Shown here: piece after piece, positions 19,138-28,692 of the stretch | Layout of the letters: every line of letters starts with the position of its first letter | Numbering within the stretch: position 1 is the stretch's first letter | Origin: an uncultured Rhizobiaceae group bacterium | GTDB lineage: Bacteria > Pseudomonadota > Alphaproteobacteria > Rhizobiales > Rhizobiaceae | Assembly: GCA_937958815.1 (NCBI GenBank) | Contig: CALGMR010000004.1 | Location: 297,063 to 361,062 of the forward strand | Direction of reading: 5' to 3' | Length of the DNA: 64,000 nt | Made by a program: the position numbers and the translations under genes | Notes under the pieces: model-generated | What the model was told of the DNA's origin: nothing | The model's database searches: none | The model's input: the letters and a program-made list of their open reading frames with translations, nothing else

Positions 19138-20175
19138 TTACTTACAAGCTGGTACGTCAACAGCACCTTCACAAGCAGCAGACTTTTCAATCCAACCCGC
19201 GTCAATCACAAGATTCATGTTCGCTTTTGTGATCGCAATTGGCTCGAGAAGAATAGCGTTCACTTCAACGCCACGCTTACCGTCAGAGAATTTGCGGACG
19301 CCAGGAACGCCAGTCATTTTCTTGCCGTTTGCGAGCATCAAAGCAGCTTCAGCAGCAACTTTGCCCAAAGCGCGGGAGTCTTTCCAAACACTGGTCAACT
19401 GAAGGCCACGGGATACGCGGTTCAAAGCAGCAAGATCACCATCTTGACCACCAACTGGAACAGTTCCAGCCAAACCTTGTGCTTCAAGTGCAGCAATTAC
19501 ACCACCAGCCATGCCGTCATTTTCAGAGAAAACAAGATCAACTTTGTTGTCGTTAGCTGTTAGAATTTGCTCCATGTTTTTCTGAGCATTTTCAGGCTTC
19601 CAGCCGTCAGAAAAAGCCTCACCAACGATTTTAATTTTACCAGCGTCGATGCTTGGCTGAGCAACTTCCATCATGCCGTTAAGCAAGAATGTTGCGTTTG
19701 GATCACCTGGATCACCTTTGATGATTGCCAAATTGCCTTCAGGCTTGGCTTCCAAAACAGCTTTCGCAATGATGCGGCCAACGCCAACGTTATCAAAAGA
19801 TACGTACAAGCTATCAGGATGTTCGATTTGAACATCATAAGCAATCATTGGAATGCCTTCAGCAGCTGCTTTTTCAACTGCTGGCAAAATAGCTTCTGAG
19901 TCGAAAGGCACAATCATCAACACGTCTGCACCCTGAGCAATCAGAGCTTCAACATCTGTCAACTGCTTGCCTGCAGAACCTTGTGCATCAGCAGAAATAT
20001 ATTTGTCGCCATTGGCTTCGATAATTTGCTTGATAACCGCTTCATCACGCTTCCAGCGCTCTTCCTGGAATACTTTCCAAGATACGCCAATAGTCTTTCC
20101 AGCGGCAAATGCAGTGCCAGCAAAAGATGCTGACATCATTGCTGCACCCATAAGAGCTAAGGTAATTTTCTTCAT
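19138..20175 (-). CDS. xylF: D-xylose-type periplasmic sugar-binding protein
   Basis: A 345-residue exported solute-binding protein. The signal peptide is MKKITLALMGAAMMSASFAGTAFA. The mature part has XylF landmarks: GVSWKVFQEERWKRDEAVI, YISADAQGSAGKQLTDVEALI, SENDGMAGGVIAAL, and GGQDGDLAALNRVSRGLQLTSVWKD. The last two segments carry sugar-contacting residues in this family, which supports D-xylose or a close aldose. The ATG at 20175 is chosen because GGGAGG precedes it by seven bases; an earlier ATG at 20199 has none. No xylA or xylB gene is in the window. Confidence 0.88.
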   Translation of the reverse strand: MKKITLALMGAAMMSASFAGTAFAAGKTIGVSWKVFQEERWKRDEAVIKQIIEANGDKYISADAQGSAGKQLTDVEALIAQGADVLMIVPFDSEAILPAVEKAAAEGIPMIAYDVQIEHPDSLYVSFDNVGVGRIIAKAVLEAKPEGNLAIIKGDPGDPNATFLLNGMMEVAQPSIDAGKIKIVGEAFSDGWKPENAQKNMEQILTANDNKVDLVFSENDGMAGGVIAALEAQGLAGTVPVGGQDGDLAALNRVSRGLQLTSVWKDSRALGKVAAEAALMLANGKKMTGVPGVRKFSDGKRGVEVNAILLEPIAITKANMNLVIDAGWIEKSAACEGAVDVPACK

Positions 20176-20217
20176 TTCAAATCCTCCCGGTGCGAACACC
20201 TTTATTCAGTCAAAACA

Positions 20218-20230
20218 CGGTTTAAAACCG
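20218..20230. promoter_or_regulatory. Candidate operator in the xylF-ROK intergenic region
   Basis: CGGTTT-A-AAACCG is a 13-base near-perfect palindrome located 43 bases upstream of xylF, in the divergent promoter region shared with the ROK regulator. ROK repressors bind such palindromes. It is the clearest symmetrical element here, but assignment to this regulator is inference. Confidence 0.4.
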
Positions 20231-20395
20231 CGAAAGGCTATTTAATTCGAGCCTCAAAAAAAATAATGACTTTCTATTTCTGATGTGTCAACCTAATTCT
20301 TATGAAAATTCAGCCAGTACAAAAAAAGCGTATTTTTGCAGAGTTAGAGACCGTGCACTCATGTTTCAGAACACAACTTTAATGGGATTTAGGTC

Positions 20396-21625
20396 ATGAA
20401 CCCCATAGTTCGTTCAGACGATGTGCGTACGCAGAACCGCAAGCGAGTTTTAGCTGCCATGCGCAAACAAGGCGTGTCTTCGCGTACGGAAATTGCGCAT
20501 GAAACAGGTCTAAGCGCAGCCACCATCTCTGCAATCACGGCGGATTTTTTAGAAGAAAATATATTGGTTCCACCAACCGACACGTCTTTGATTTCAAGTG
20601 GCCGCGGCAGACCGACAATCTCATTGTCCATAAATCCCGAAGCCGCTCTCATATGTTCGATAAGTATGAGCGTAAATTATCTATCGGTGCTGTTGGTCAA
20701 CTACTTAGGTGACACTGTTTGTGAACAAACAATTGAACTGGAAACGCGATGCCACTCTGAATCCCAGTTGCGCAGCGTTCTCCTTTCCGCGATTACAGAC
20801 ACAATGGTGGCCGCCAAAATGGATGCAGCAAAGCTGCAGCGCATTGCTTTAGGCGTTCAGGGTTTGGTGGATGTGGCAGGAACCAAAATCATTTGGTCTC
20901 CGATGTGTGAAGACAGGAACATGCCAGTTAAAAAATGGCTGGAACACCAGTTTGGCGTGACCACTCACATCGCCAATGACTGCGACATGATCGTGCAAGC
21001 ATTGAGCAAACGTGATCCTGAAAAATACAGCGACAACTTTGCAGCAGTCCTGCTGGCCCACGGTGTGGGGATGGGCCTGTTTTTGCGGCAAACGGTGGTC
21101 AACGGAACAAGCTCATCTGCCACCGAGTTTGGGCATATGTCATTCAAACCAGATGGCGCCCTTTGCAGATGTGGAAAACACGGATGTATTGAAGCATATG
21201 CTGGAGACTACGCGATCGTGCGCCACGCCAACGGTCTGACAGAATGTACCCAGCCTTCTGCCATGGTCGATAAAATTGACCTGCAAGCCATTACAGAACG
21301 TGCACGCAACGGCGACGAATTGGCGCTTAGCGCGCTTCAACAAGCAGGCACGGCAATTGGAACCGGACTTTCCAGTTTGTTTGCCTTGGTCGACCCTTTT
21401 CCCATTGTGCTTGTTGGCAGTGGCGCTGTTTCGTTCGATTTGATGGAACCACATATCCGCAAAGCGTTGAAAGGCACCATGATTGCTAAGAACCCTGAAA
21501 GGGTTGACCTGGATTATATTGCTGACGAACGCCCTCTTGTGTCGGAAGGTGGCACGATTACAGCTTTGCAAATGCACGATGACGTCATCGCAAATCAAAA
21601 ACATTTCAACCAAGCGAGTGCCTAA
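20396..21625 (+). CDS. ROK-family transcriptional repressor (XylR-like)
   Basis: A 409-residue protein. The N-terminal winged helix (ISRTE-like SSRTEIAHETGLSAATISAITADFLEE, about residues 25-55) is followed by a ROK sugar-kinase-like domain. The ROK zinc signature GHMSFKPDG-CRCGKHGCIEAYAG is at about 246-268, with the His and three Cys. Sugar-binding repressors of this class include XylR and NagC. It is divergent from xylF, so it likely regulates that importer in response to the sugar. Its stop overlaps the next gene's start (TAATG), an unexpected link to the cytochrome pair. Confidence 0.88.
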   Translation: MNPIVRSDDVRTQNRKRVLAAMRKQGVSSRTEIAHETGLSAATISAITADFLEENILVPPTDTSLISSGRGRPTISLSINPEAALICSISMSVNYLSVLLVNYLGDTVCEQTIELETRCHSESQLRSVLLSAITDTMVAAKMDAAKLQRIALGVQGLVDVAGTKIIWSPMCEDRNMPVKKWLEHQFGVTTHIANDCDMIVQALSKRDPEKYSDNFAAVLLAHGVGMGLFLRQTVVNGTSSSATEFGHMSFKPDGALCRCGKHGCIEAYAGDYAIVRHANGLTECTQPSAMVDKIDLQAITERARNGDELALSALQQAGTAIGTGLSSLFALVDPFPIVLVGSGAVSFDLMEPHIRKALKGTMIAKNPERVDLDYIADERPLVSEGGTITALQMHDDVIANQKHFNQASA

Positions 21626-23043
21626 TGACATTCCGAAATAATGTTATCTCCGCAGGACTTCTTCTTTCAGTGTTTCTGTCTAGCAACGCTGGGGCTCAGG
21701 TCTGGAGTGAAACGACACCAGGACTCAAGCAACTCCAGAAAATGCCAAGCGGCGTTTTGGAAAAACCAGAACTCGATGAGTTGATTGAAATTGGTGAAAA
21801 GCTGTTTGGCGCTAAGTTCACAACGACAGATGGTGCTGGCAGGCCCAATGCCACGCAAGCCATTATTCCCACCAAGGCCCGACATCGTACCAATACGAAC
21901 TTTGCAAGACTACCAGGGCCAGATGCTCAAGCATGTTCTTCATGCCACAACGATCCGGTTATCGGTGGTGCAGGAGATTTTGTGACAAATGTATTCGTGT
22001 CGGAAGGCTTCTCCAACGCGAATTTTGACACAACCGATCCGCAATTTTCAAATGAACGCGGCACCAACCATTTGTTTGGCGCTGGGTTGATTGAACTTCT
22101 CGCACGCGAAATGAGTGCAGACCTCATAGCAATCCGCAACGACGCCCTAAACCAAGCTGCGATCAACAACGAACCCGTAAAGGCGAAACTGGAAACAAAA
22201 GGAGTTCAATTCGGCTTCATAACAGCACTTCCAGATGGCCTGATAGACCTTACCAAAATTGAGGGCATCGATACTGATTTGGTCATACGTCCGTTCAGCC
22301 AAAAAGGGGTTATGACATCTCTGCGCCAATTCACCGTCAACGCACTCAACCATCACCATGGCATGCAACCCGATGAACGTTTTGGAGCCCGCTGGACTGG
22401 CAGTGATGACTTCGACGAAGATGACCGCAACAACGAAATCACAAATGCGGACGTGTCCGCCCTGGTTGCATGGCAAGCCACATTGCGCACACCCACTGAA
22501 CTCGTCCCCAGCCAAGAAAACTGGAAAACCGCAGCAGCCGAAGGTGAGCGCGCATTCGCAGACTTCAAGTGCAATGCTTGCCACATAAAATCTCTGCCAT
22601 TGAAATCCTTGAAGTTCCAAGACCCCGGACCATTCGATGTTTCGGGCACGTTGAACAACAAACAAGTGAAAACACCAGCCACTTACGACATGGCGCTTTT
22701 GGAATGGGCGAAATCACTGCCAAAAAACAGTAAAGGTGAAACGCTTGTACCTTTATTTGGCGATCTCAAACGGCACAAAATGACTGACCGGTCCATTTCA
22801 ACACTTGGCAATGAGTTGCTGTCCCAACGTTTTGTGGGCCGTGATATCTTTATGACCGCTGAACTTTGGGGCGTGGGAACCACTGCTCCCTATGGCCACC
22901 GCAATGACTTCACAACTCTGGAAAGTATTATTCTGGCGCACAGCGGAAGCGCTCGAAAATCTCGCGATGCCTATGCCAAGGCCGATTCCGAAACCCGCTC
23001 GTCTATTATTGCATATCTAAAGACACTGGTGATTGAGAAATGA
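21625..23043 (+). CDS. Dihaem c-type cytochrome of the DUF1111 (di-haem oxidoreductase) family
   Basis: A 472-residue exported protein. The signal peptide (LLLSVFLSSNAGAQ) leads to a mature protein with two haem c motifs, CSSCH (104-108) and CNACH (316-320). The wide spacing and the motifs ARLPGPDAQACSSCHNDPVIGGAG and LWGVGTTAPYGHRND match DUF1111, related to dihaem peroxidases (MauG/CcpA). A periplasmic peroxidase or thiol oxidoreductase role has been proposed for such proteins; none is proven here. It overlaps both neighbours, and the following FG-GAP protein is a likely partner. Confidence 0.85.
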   Translation: MTFRNNVISAGLLLSVFLSSNAGAQVWSETTPGLKQLQKMPSGVLEKPELDELIEIGEKLFGAKFTTTDGAGRPNATQAIIPTKARHRTNTNFARLPGPDAQACSSCHNDPVIGGAGDFVTNVFVSEGFSNANFDTTDPQFSNERGTNHLFGAGLIELLAREMSADLIAIRNDALNQAAINNEPVKAKLETKGVQFGFITALPDGLIDLTKIEGIDTDLVIRPFSQKGVMTSLRQFTVNALNHHHGMQPDERFGARWTGSDDFDEDDRNNEITNADVSALVAWQATLRTPTELVPSQENWKTAAAEGERAFADFKCNACHIKSLPLKSLKFQDPGPFDVSGTLNNKQVKTPATYDMALLEWAKSLPKNSKGETLVPLFGDLKRHKMTDRSISTLGNELLSQRFVGRDIFMTAELWGVGTTAPYGHRNDFTTLESIILAHSGSARKSRDAYAKADSETRSSIIAYLKTLVIEK

Positions 23044-24686
23044 AACGTTTCCATATTTCCCTCTTGATGTCGGTAGCACTGGCTACGCCAAGTTTTGCCC
23101 AAAGCGACTTTCCTTTCGATATTCCCACATTGAAAGAAGAGGCAAAAGCTGCAGGCATAACCCATGCATATCAAGGCCCTTGGGAATATTTTGTAGGGGG
23201 TGGCGTGGCCAGCTTCGATTGCAATGGCGACCGGATGCCCGATTTGTTTTTCGCAGGCGGAACAGAGCCTGCAAAACTCTACGTCAACAAATCCAAAACA
23301 GGTGGCAACCTGAAGTTTGAACAAACCGGATTGGACCTAAAAGAGAAAGACTTAAAGAAAGTTCTCGGCGCCTACCCAATCAATATGAACAATGATGCCC
23401 ATATGGATTTGGTAGTTCTGCGTCTTGGCGAAAACCTTGTTCTCAAAGGCAAAGGAAATTGTGCGTTTGATCGCGCCAACAAAGAGTTTGCATTTGATGG
23501 CGGAAGAGCGTGGACCACATCCATGGCAGCAACATGGGAGGGGCAAAGCCCCTACCCTACAATTGCCATTGGAAACTATGTTGATCGCACCGCTCCCGGA
23601 TCGCCCTGGGGCACATGCGAAAACAACAAGTTGATGCGCCCTTTAAATGAAGGGGTCTTGAATTATAGCGAGCCGTTAGAGTTGCAGCCTAGCTATTGCG
23701 CTTTGTCCATATTGTTCACCGATTGGAACAAATCAGGTGTGCCATCCCTGCGCGTGACCAATGATCGGCAGTATTATCGTGGTGGCCACGAACAGTTGTG
23801 GCGCATTCCTGAAAACGGTGCCCCACGTCAATTTACCAGATCCCAAGGCTGGCAAAATCTCAACATTTGGGGAATGGGAATCGCAGAAGCTGATTTGGAT
23901 CAAGACGGGCTGCCTGAATATGCGCTCACCTCCATGGGTGATACCAAGCTCCAAACACTGGACGCTGAAGGCGATGAAGACCGTCCGACCTATCGCGACA
24001 CGGCGGTTGAGAAACGCGCGACAGCACACAGACCTTATACAGGTACAGATTTGAAACCATCGACCGGTTGGCATTCACAATTCGCAGACCTGAACAATGA
24101 CACAAGGCTGGATCTGTTCATTGCGAAAGGCAATGTGGAAGCCATGCCAGACTTTGCAGCTTTTGATCCCGACAATCTCCTCATGGGTACGCTCGACAAA
24201 AAGTTTCATGAAGTGGGAGCAGAGGCAGGACTTGACCGCAATACACCAGGGCGTGGTGGAGCCGTCGTCGACCTCAACGCCGATGGCATGCTCGACCTTG
24301 TGGTGGTAAATCGAAAAACCAATATCAGCCTCTTTCGAAACCAAGGCAGCAAAACCGATTGGGGACATCGCCCCATGGGAAACTGGGTTGGCATCGAACT
24401 TCAAAATGGAAAGACAAACGTCTCGGCCATCGGGGCAAAGATCAGCGTTAAAACCGGCAACGTAAATCAATCCCGTACCGTTCAAATCGGTGGCGGCCAT
24501 GCTTCAGGCCAAGCAGGTTTTATTCACTTTGGCCTCGGCGTTGCTGAACGTGCAAAAATTCGTGTCCAGTGGCCCAATGGCGATTGGAGCCATGAGTATC
24601 GCGTCTTTGCAAACAATTTCGTTCAGATTGAACGCGGCAAAGCGGAAGCACTTTATTGGTATCCAAAACCAGCCGCCCAACAATAA
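23040..24686 (+). CDS. Exported FG-GAP/UnbV (CRTAC1-like) beta-propeller protein
   Basis: A 548-residue exported protein with signal peptide MKRFHISLLMSVALATPSFA. It contains several Ca-binding FG-GAP/VCBS repeats (DCNGDRMPDLFF near 60, DLDQDGLPEYAL, DLNNDTRLDLFIAKGN, DLNADGMLDLVVV), which suggest a beta-propeller. The C-terminus matches the ASPIC/UnbV domain (IGAKISVKTGNVNQSRTVQIGGG). Such proteins bind ligands or other proteins outside the inner membrane. It is translationally coupled (ATGA) to the dihaem cytochrome gene, so the two probably act together in the periplasm. Confidence 0.85.
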   Translation: MKRFHISLLMSVALATPSFAQSDFPFDIPTLKEEAKAAGITHAYQGPWEYFVGGGVASFDCNGDRMPDLFFAGGTEPAKLYVNKSKTGGNLKFEQTGLDLKEKDLKKVLGAYPINMNNDAHMDLVVLRLGENLVLKGKGNCAFDRANKEFAFDGGRAWTTSMAATWEGQSPYPTIAIGNYVDRTAPGSPWGTCENNKLMRPLNEGVLNYSEPLELQPSYCALSILFTDWNKSGVPSLRVTNDRQYYRGGHEQLWRIPENGAPRQFTRSQGWQNLNIWGMGIAEADLDQDGLPEYALTSMGDTKLQTLDAEGDEDRPTYRDTAVEKRATAHRPYTGTDLKPSTGWHSQFADLNNDTRLDLFIAKGNVEAMPDFAAFDPDNLLMGTLDKKFHEVGAEAGLDRNTPGRGGAVVDLNADGMLDLVVVNRKTNISLFRNQGSKTDWGHRPMGNWVGIELQNGKTNVSAIGAKISVKTGNVNQSRTVQIGGGHASGQAGFIHFGLGVAERAKIRVQWPNGDWSHEYRVFANNFVQIERGKAEALYWYPKPAAQQ

Positions 24687-24874
24687 TAGCCGTCAACGAC
24701 CAGAGCAAAGTACAAGAGGCCGGCGCTCAATCGCGCGAAGGACGACAACAGCGTTTCAATTGACGACAGTGCTTTATGGATTGCTGTCAGAAGCGGCGTT
24801 CGCGGCAGCAAACCGGAATTAATCAGCATTGGATTGCTTACCGGGGACATCGCGTTTGTGCGATAAGCGTAGGC
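24687..24874. other. Intergenic region, convergent genes
   Basis: 188 bases between the convergent FG-GAP and OmpA-like genes. I see no clear terminator hairpin with a T run, no ORF and no repeat. Confidence 0.5.
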
Positions 24875-25909
24875 CTATTTCTCGGTGAGCTTCAATTCGA
24901 TACGGCGGTTTTTGTCCCGTGCATCTTGAGTGTCTGCCAGATCAAGAGGCTGGAATTCGCCAAACCCTGCAGCAACCAAACGCTTGGCTGGAACACCTTG
25001 GTCAATCAAATATTTGACCACAGACGTGGCACGACCCGAAGACAACTCCCAATTGTCGCGATAGCGTCCGTTTCCGGCCAAGGGGATGTTGTCTGTGTGA
25101 CCATCAACACGCAACACCCAATCAATTTCGGCAGGAATTTCACTTCCAAGTTCTATCAGCGCTTTTGCGAGTTTTGTCATTTCGCCAAGACCCGCTTCAT
25201 TCAGCTGTGCCCCACCCGAGGGAAACAAAACTTCGGATTGGAAAACGAAACGATCACCCACTATGCGAATGTCTTCACGATTGCCCAGAATATCACGCAG
25301 CCTGCCGAAGAAATCCGAACGAAAACGGTTCAACTCCTGAACCCGTTGGGCAAGTGCCACATTCAGACGTTTTCCAAGGTCGGCAATTTTGGTGGTGCTT
25401 TCGCGGTCTTTCTTTTCAGAAACATCCAGAGCATCTTCTAAAGCTGCAATCTGTTTTCGAAGGGCAGAAATCTGTTGGTTCAGCAATTGCACTTGGCTTA
25501 GCGCGCGGTTGCTGATCTTTTTCTCTTCATCGAGAGTTTTTGAAAGGTTGCCCGCTCTTTCTTCTGCAGCACCCGCGACTCCAGCGCCTTGATCAAGCAA
25601 AGCCTGCAAACGCGACCGCTCTGATTTCGACGCATCCAAACTGGCCGCCAGGTTTTTCAATTGATCATCCAAATCCTGTTTGGAAGACCGTTCCAATGCC
25701 AACAATTCCGTGAGTTCGTTGAGCTGACTGTTGAGACGGTTCAGCACCGTGTCCTTGCCAGAAATCTCTTGGCTCAAGAGAAACTGCGCCAACACAAATA
25801 CGGACAGCAAAAACATGATTGCCAACAGAAGGGTCGACAACGCATCAACAAATCCGGGCCAGTAATCTACCCCAGATCCACCACGCCGACGTGACCGTGA
25901 CTTACTCAT
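24875..25909 (-). CDS. OmpA-domain (MotB-like) envelope protein with a long coiled coil
   Basis: A 344-residue protein. A short basic N-terminus and WPGFVDALSTLLLAIMFLLSVFVLAQF give one membrane helix; about residues 50-195 are coiled coil; the C-terminus is an OmpA/MotB peptidoglycan-binding domain (VDGHTDNIPLAGNGRYRDNWELSSGRATSVVKYL, then NRRIELKLTEK). Topologically it is like MotB. The upstream gene encodes a MotA/ExbB-like protein, so the pair is probably a proton-driven envelope motor not tied to flagella, since no flagellar genes are near. Such pairs are common near suhB in Hyphomicrobiales as I recall. Confidence 0.82.
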   Translation of the reverse strand: MSKSRSRRRGGSGVDYWPGFVDALSTLLLAIMFLLSVFVLAQFLLSQEISGKDTVLNRLNSQLNELTELLALERSSKQDLDDQLKNLAASLDASKSERSRLQALLDQGAGVAGAAEERAGNLSKTLDEEKKISNRALSQVQLLNQQISALRKQIAALEDALDVSEKKDRESTTKIADLGKRLNVALAQRVQELNRFRSDFFGRLRDILGNREDIRIVGDRFVFQSEVLFPSGGAQLNEAGLGEMTKLAKALIELGSEIPAEIDWVLRVDGHTDNIPLAGNGRYRDNWELSSGRATSVVKYLIDQGVPAKRLVAAGFGEFQPLDLADTQDARDKNRRIELKLTEK

Positions 25910-25933
25910 CTGCTAAACTCTCGCCTGCATGTC

Positions 25934-26959
25934 TTAAAAGCCATCCTTGGGCGTGTTGCGCGTATTGGGAAGCTTCTTTGCACCACCGGATGCAGCGATA
26001 TTACGATTGAGCTGTTCCAAGAGCTTCTTCACGTCTTCTTGGTTTTTACCTTGATCTTCAACCCATTCACGAATGAGCTGCTGTTCGCTGCGCATGTGTT
26101 TGACCAAGCCCTGAATACCTTCGGCTAAGGAAGCCATCGCAGCCGTTGTGCGCGCGCCACCCCCCCCTTCACGAACTTGAGCGGCGATACGCTCCATAGC
26201 TTCGGTAACGTCTTGTCCGCCAGCTGCTGCTTTCGCAAAGTCGCCAGTGACATCAGTGACCGATGACAACCAGTTTTCAAGTTCAAGATAAAACCGATTT
26301 TGCGCTTGTCCTGATTGCAGGTCTAGAAACCCGAGAACAAGCGAGCCCGCCAAACCGAACAACGAAGACGAAAAGGCTGTGCCCATGCCGTCAAGCGGCG
26401 CTTTCAATCCGCCTTTAAGGGCATCAAGAACATCATTGGCATCTCCAGAGCGCGGATCAAGTGATCCAATTGTATCTCCGATAGAACCAATCGTGCCCAG
26501 CAAACCCCAGAAGGTTCCCAAGAGACCCAAGAAAACAAGAAGGCTGATCAGGTAGCGCGAAATATCACGACGTTCATCAAGACGGTTCCCGATAGAATCC
26601 AAAATCGATTGGGTGGACCCCGTCGACAACGCGACTTTTCCAGACTGATCACCTAAAAGAGCTTCCATCGGCGCCAGCAAGACCGGTTTGCGCCTGCGTT
26701 CTCCAACATCACCACGTCGGAATGAATTGACCCAAGAGACCTCCGGCATCAAACGGATCACTTGCATAAAGGCCAGCAAAACACCGACAGCCAAGACACC
26801 GAGAATGAGGCCGTTTAGTCCGGGGTTGGTGGAAAACGCTGACCAGATTTGTCGATACAAAATGAATGCGAGAAATCCCACCAGCACGGTGAAAATGAGC
26901 ATCGAAAACAGATAGACACGCGGGGACGACAATTTGTGTGGATCATATTTCCGTGCCAT
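25934..26959 (-). CDS. MotA/TolQ/ExbB-like proton-channel protein
   Basis: A 341-residue membrane protein with two N-terminal helices (VYLFSMLIFTVLVGFLAFILY; ILGVLAVGVLLAFMQVI) and two later ones (YLISLLVFLGLLGTFWGLLGTI; MGTAFSSSLFGLAGSLVLGFLDL). The late pair holds the MotA/ExbB-type channel residues. The start at 26959 (MARKYDPHKL) is used because AGGAG lies nine bases before it, whereas it abuts the ATG at 26968. An 8-G tract on the coding strand (26160-26167) lies in the C-terminal third. It precedes the OmpA-like gene by 24 bases. Confidence 0.82.
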   Translation of the reverse strand: MARKYDPHKLSSPRVYLFSMLIFTVLVGFLAFILYRQIWSAFSTNPGLNGLILGVLAVGVLLAFMQVIRLMPEVSWVNSFRRGDVGERRRKPVLLAPMEALLGDQSGKVALSTGSTQSILDSIGNRLDERRDISRYLISLLVFLGLLGTFWGLLGTIGSIGDTIGSLDPRSGDANDVLDALKGGLKAPLDGMGTAFSSSLFGLAGSLVLGFLDLQSGQAQNRFYLELENWLSSVTDVTGDFAKAAAGGQDVTEAMERIAAQVREGGGGARTTAAMASLAEGIQGLVKHMRSEQQLIREWVEDQGKNQEDVKKLLEQLNRNIAASGGAKKLPNTRNTPKDGF

Positions 26960-27165
26960 GCGTTGCATCTCCTGTAACGCACTGAATCAAAGTCAAAGCG
27001 TCTGCTGTTCGGCCAATCTAGCGATGTGTAATGCAAATTCTTCCCAAACGGAACATTTGCAAATCACTGCGCCTGCAATCTAGGCCAATTTTCCGTGAGT
27101 TGAAAACAGTAATGCGCACAAATCATGACAGAAGCTGACGATTGGCGCTTTTGACGGCGCTATGG
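26960..27165. other. Intergenic region upstream of the MotA-like gene
   Basis: 206 bases between suhB and the MotA-like gene, both on the minus strand. It presumably holds the promoter of the motor pair; I see no convincing -35/-10 pair, hairpin or ORF. Confidence 0.4.
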
Positions 27166-27981
27166 CTAAGTTTTTGAAGTCTGCAGAGATTCTGGCAATG
27201 GCTGGTTGATGATTTTCCGCAAATTGGCGTGAATGGTTTCATTGCCCGCCACAACGCGACCAGTTTCATACATGGAAGACTTCGGGTCAGGCTCAGACGC
27301 AAATCCGCCAGCTTCACGCACCATCAACAACCCTGCCGCCATATCCCAAGCAGCCAATCCGCTTTCAAAATATCCGTCAAAACGACCAGCGGCCACATAG
27401 GCCAGATTGAGAGCCGCAGAACCAGTGGCGCGAACGCCAGCGACCTTGTTCATGATATTGCGCTGATGAAACAACGCCACACCATGGCCCCGTTTGTTCA
27501 ATGCTGGAATTCCAGAAGCAATAACGCATTCATCCATTTCAGTGCGAGCAGCTACGCGCAAACGACGATCATTCAAAAATGCGCCCCGCCCTTTTTCAGC
27601 AGTGAACAATTCTTCTGTAGCTGGGTTATAAATAACACCAGCAATCAATTGGCCGTGGCTTTCTAAAGCGACAGATACCGCAAAGTGCGGATTGGAATGC
27701 AGAAAGTTTGTCGTTCCGTCCAGCGGGTCAATAATCCAGCGATGTTCAGAACCCGTATCAACAACCCCACCCTCTTCAAGCAAAAAGGAATAACCGGGAC
27801 GCGCCTTATTCAAAGCATCACGCAGTGTTTTTTCAGCCTTCAGATCAGCTTCGGAAACAAAATCACCTGGGCCTTTTAAAGAGACTTGCAGATTTTCAAG
27901 TTCGTTGAAATCACGTGTCAGGGATCGTCCTGCCTTTGTTGCGGCTGCAACCATAACGTTTATCAGGGCGGAACGGGCCAT
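27166..27981 (-). CDS. suhB: Inositol-1-monophosphatase family protein SuhB
   Basis: A 271-residue Mg-dependent phosphatase. The metal-binding motifs are LLEEGG (Glu69/Glu70), IDPLDGTTNF (Asp85, Asp88) and WDMAAGLLMVREAGG near the C-terminus. In many bacteria SuhB also acts on rRNA antitermination complexes. Residue length and motifs are standard. It lies 36 bases downstream of efp in the same direction, so the two may share a transcript. Confidence 0.93.
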   Translation of the reverse strand: MARSALINVMVAAATKAGRSLTRDFNELENLQVSLKGPGDFVSEADLKAEKTLRDALNKARPGYSFLLEEGGVVDTGSEHRWIIDPLDGTTNFLHSNPHFAVSVALESHGQLIAGVIYNPATEELFTAEKGRGAFLNDRRLRVAARTEMDECVIASGIPALNKRGHGVALFHQRNIMNKVAGVRATGSAALNLAYVAAGRFDGYFESGLAAWDMAAGLLMVREAGGFASEPDPKSSMYETGRVVAGNETIHANLRKIINQPLPESLQTSKT

Positions 27982-28017
27982 TGGAATTCCTAAAAAGAGA
28001 CGTGTAAAAAGTGAGGT

Positions 28018-28584
28018 CTAGCTGTCGGCGCGACGCACATAGGTGATTTCGTTTGTCTCAACGATAATTTTTTCACCAGCTTCAATAAACGGCGGCACCA
28101 TAACTTTAATACCATTGTCCATTACGGCAGGTTTGTATGAAGAAGACACTGTTTGCCCCTTCACCACCGGGTCGGCTTCAACGATTTCCAAAGTCACGAA
28201 ATCAGGCAATTTCACACCTATGGGACGCTCGTCATACATCTCCACAGTGATTTCCATTCCGTCCTGCAAAAACGCGGCGCGATCTCCAACAAACTCAGTT
28301 TGCAGTTCAAGCTGCTCGTACGTGGTGGTGTCCATGAAAACCAGCATTTCACCTTCCGCATACAGATACTGAAAATCTTTTTGCTCAAGGCGAACCTTTT
28401 CAACCGTCTCGGATGCGCGGAACCGCTCGTTCAGCTTGGTGCCATCAATCAAGTTTTTCATTTCCACCTGATTAAACGCACCTCCTTTGCCGGGTTTTAC
28501 GGCATTCGTTTTCACTGCAACCCATAAGCCGCCTTTGTGTTCAACAACATTGCCGGGCTTGATTTCATTACCATTGATTTTCAT
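28018..28584 (-). CDS. efp: Translation elongation factor P
   Basis: A 188-residue EF-P that stimulates peptide-bond formation at polyproline stretches. The modifiable lysine is in KPGKGGAF (Lys33), a variant of the usual PGKGxAF. Domain II and III stretches such as [12 protein letters not shown] and [16 protein letters not shown] are typical. No epmA/epmB modification genes occur in the window, so the modification state cannot be judged. Confidence 0.95.
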   Translation of the reverse strand: MKINGNEIKPGNVVEHKGGLWVAVKTNAVKPGKGGAFNQVEMKNLIDGTKLNERFRASETVEKVRLEQKDFQYLYAEGEMLVFMDTTTYEQLELQTEFVGDRAAFLQDGMEITVEMYDERPIGVKLPDFVTLEIVEADPVVKGQTVSSSYKPAVMDNGIKVMVPPFIEAGEKIIVETNEITYVRRADS

Positions 28585-28692
28585 GGGCGTAGGCCTGTTT
28601 GTCTGTCTGAATTTTTTTCAACGATTTTGGAAGCGGGACGCGAAAGCATCAAGACTTCTAATGGCTTCCTTGAACACACTTTCGACTTCGGT

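Noticed and set aside
24875..26959. ZorA/ZorB-like anti-phage (Zorya) genes
   Set aside because: The MotA-like and OmpA-domain pair has the outline of ZorAB, but no ZorC, ZorD or ZorE-type nuclease or helicase gene is near, and the flanks are housekeeping genes (suhB, efp).
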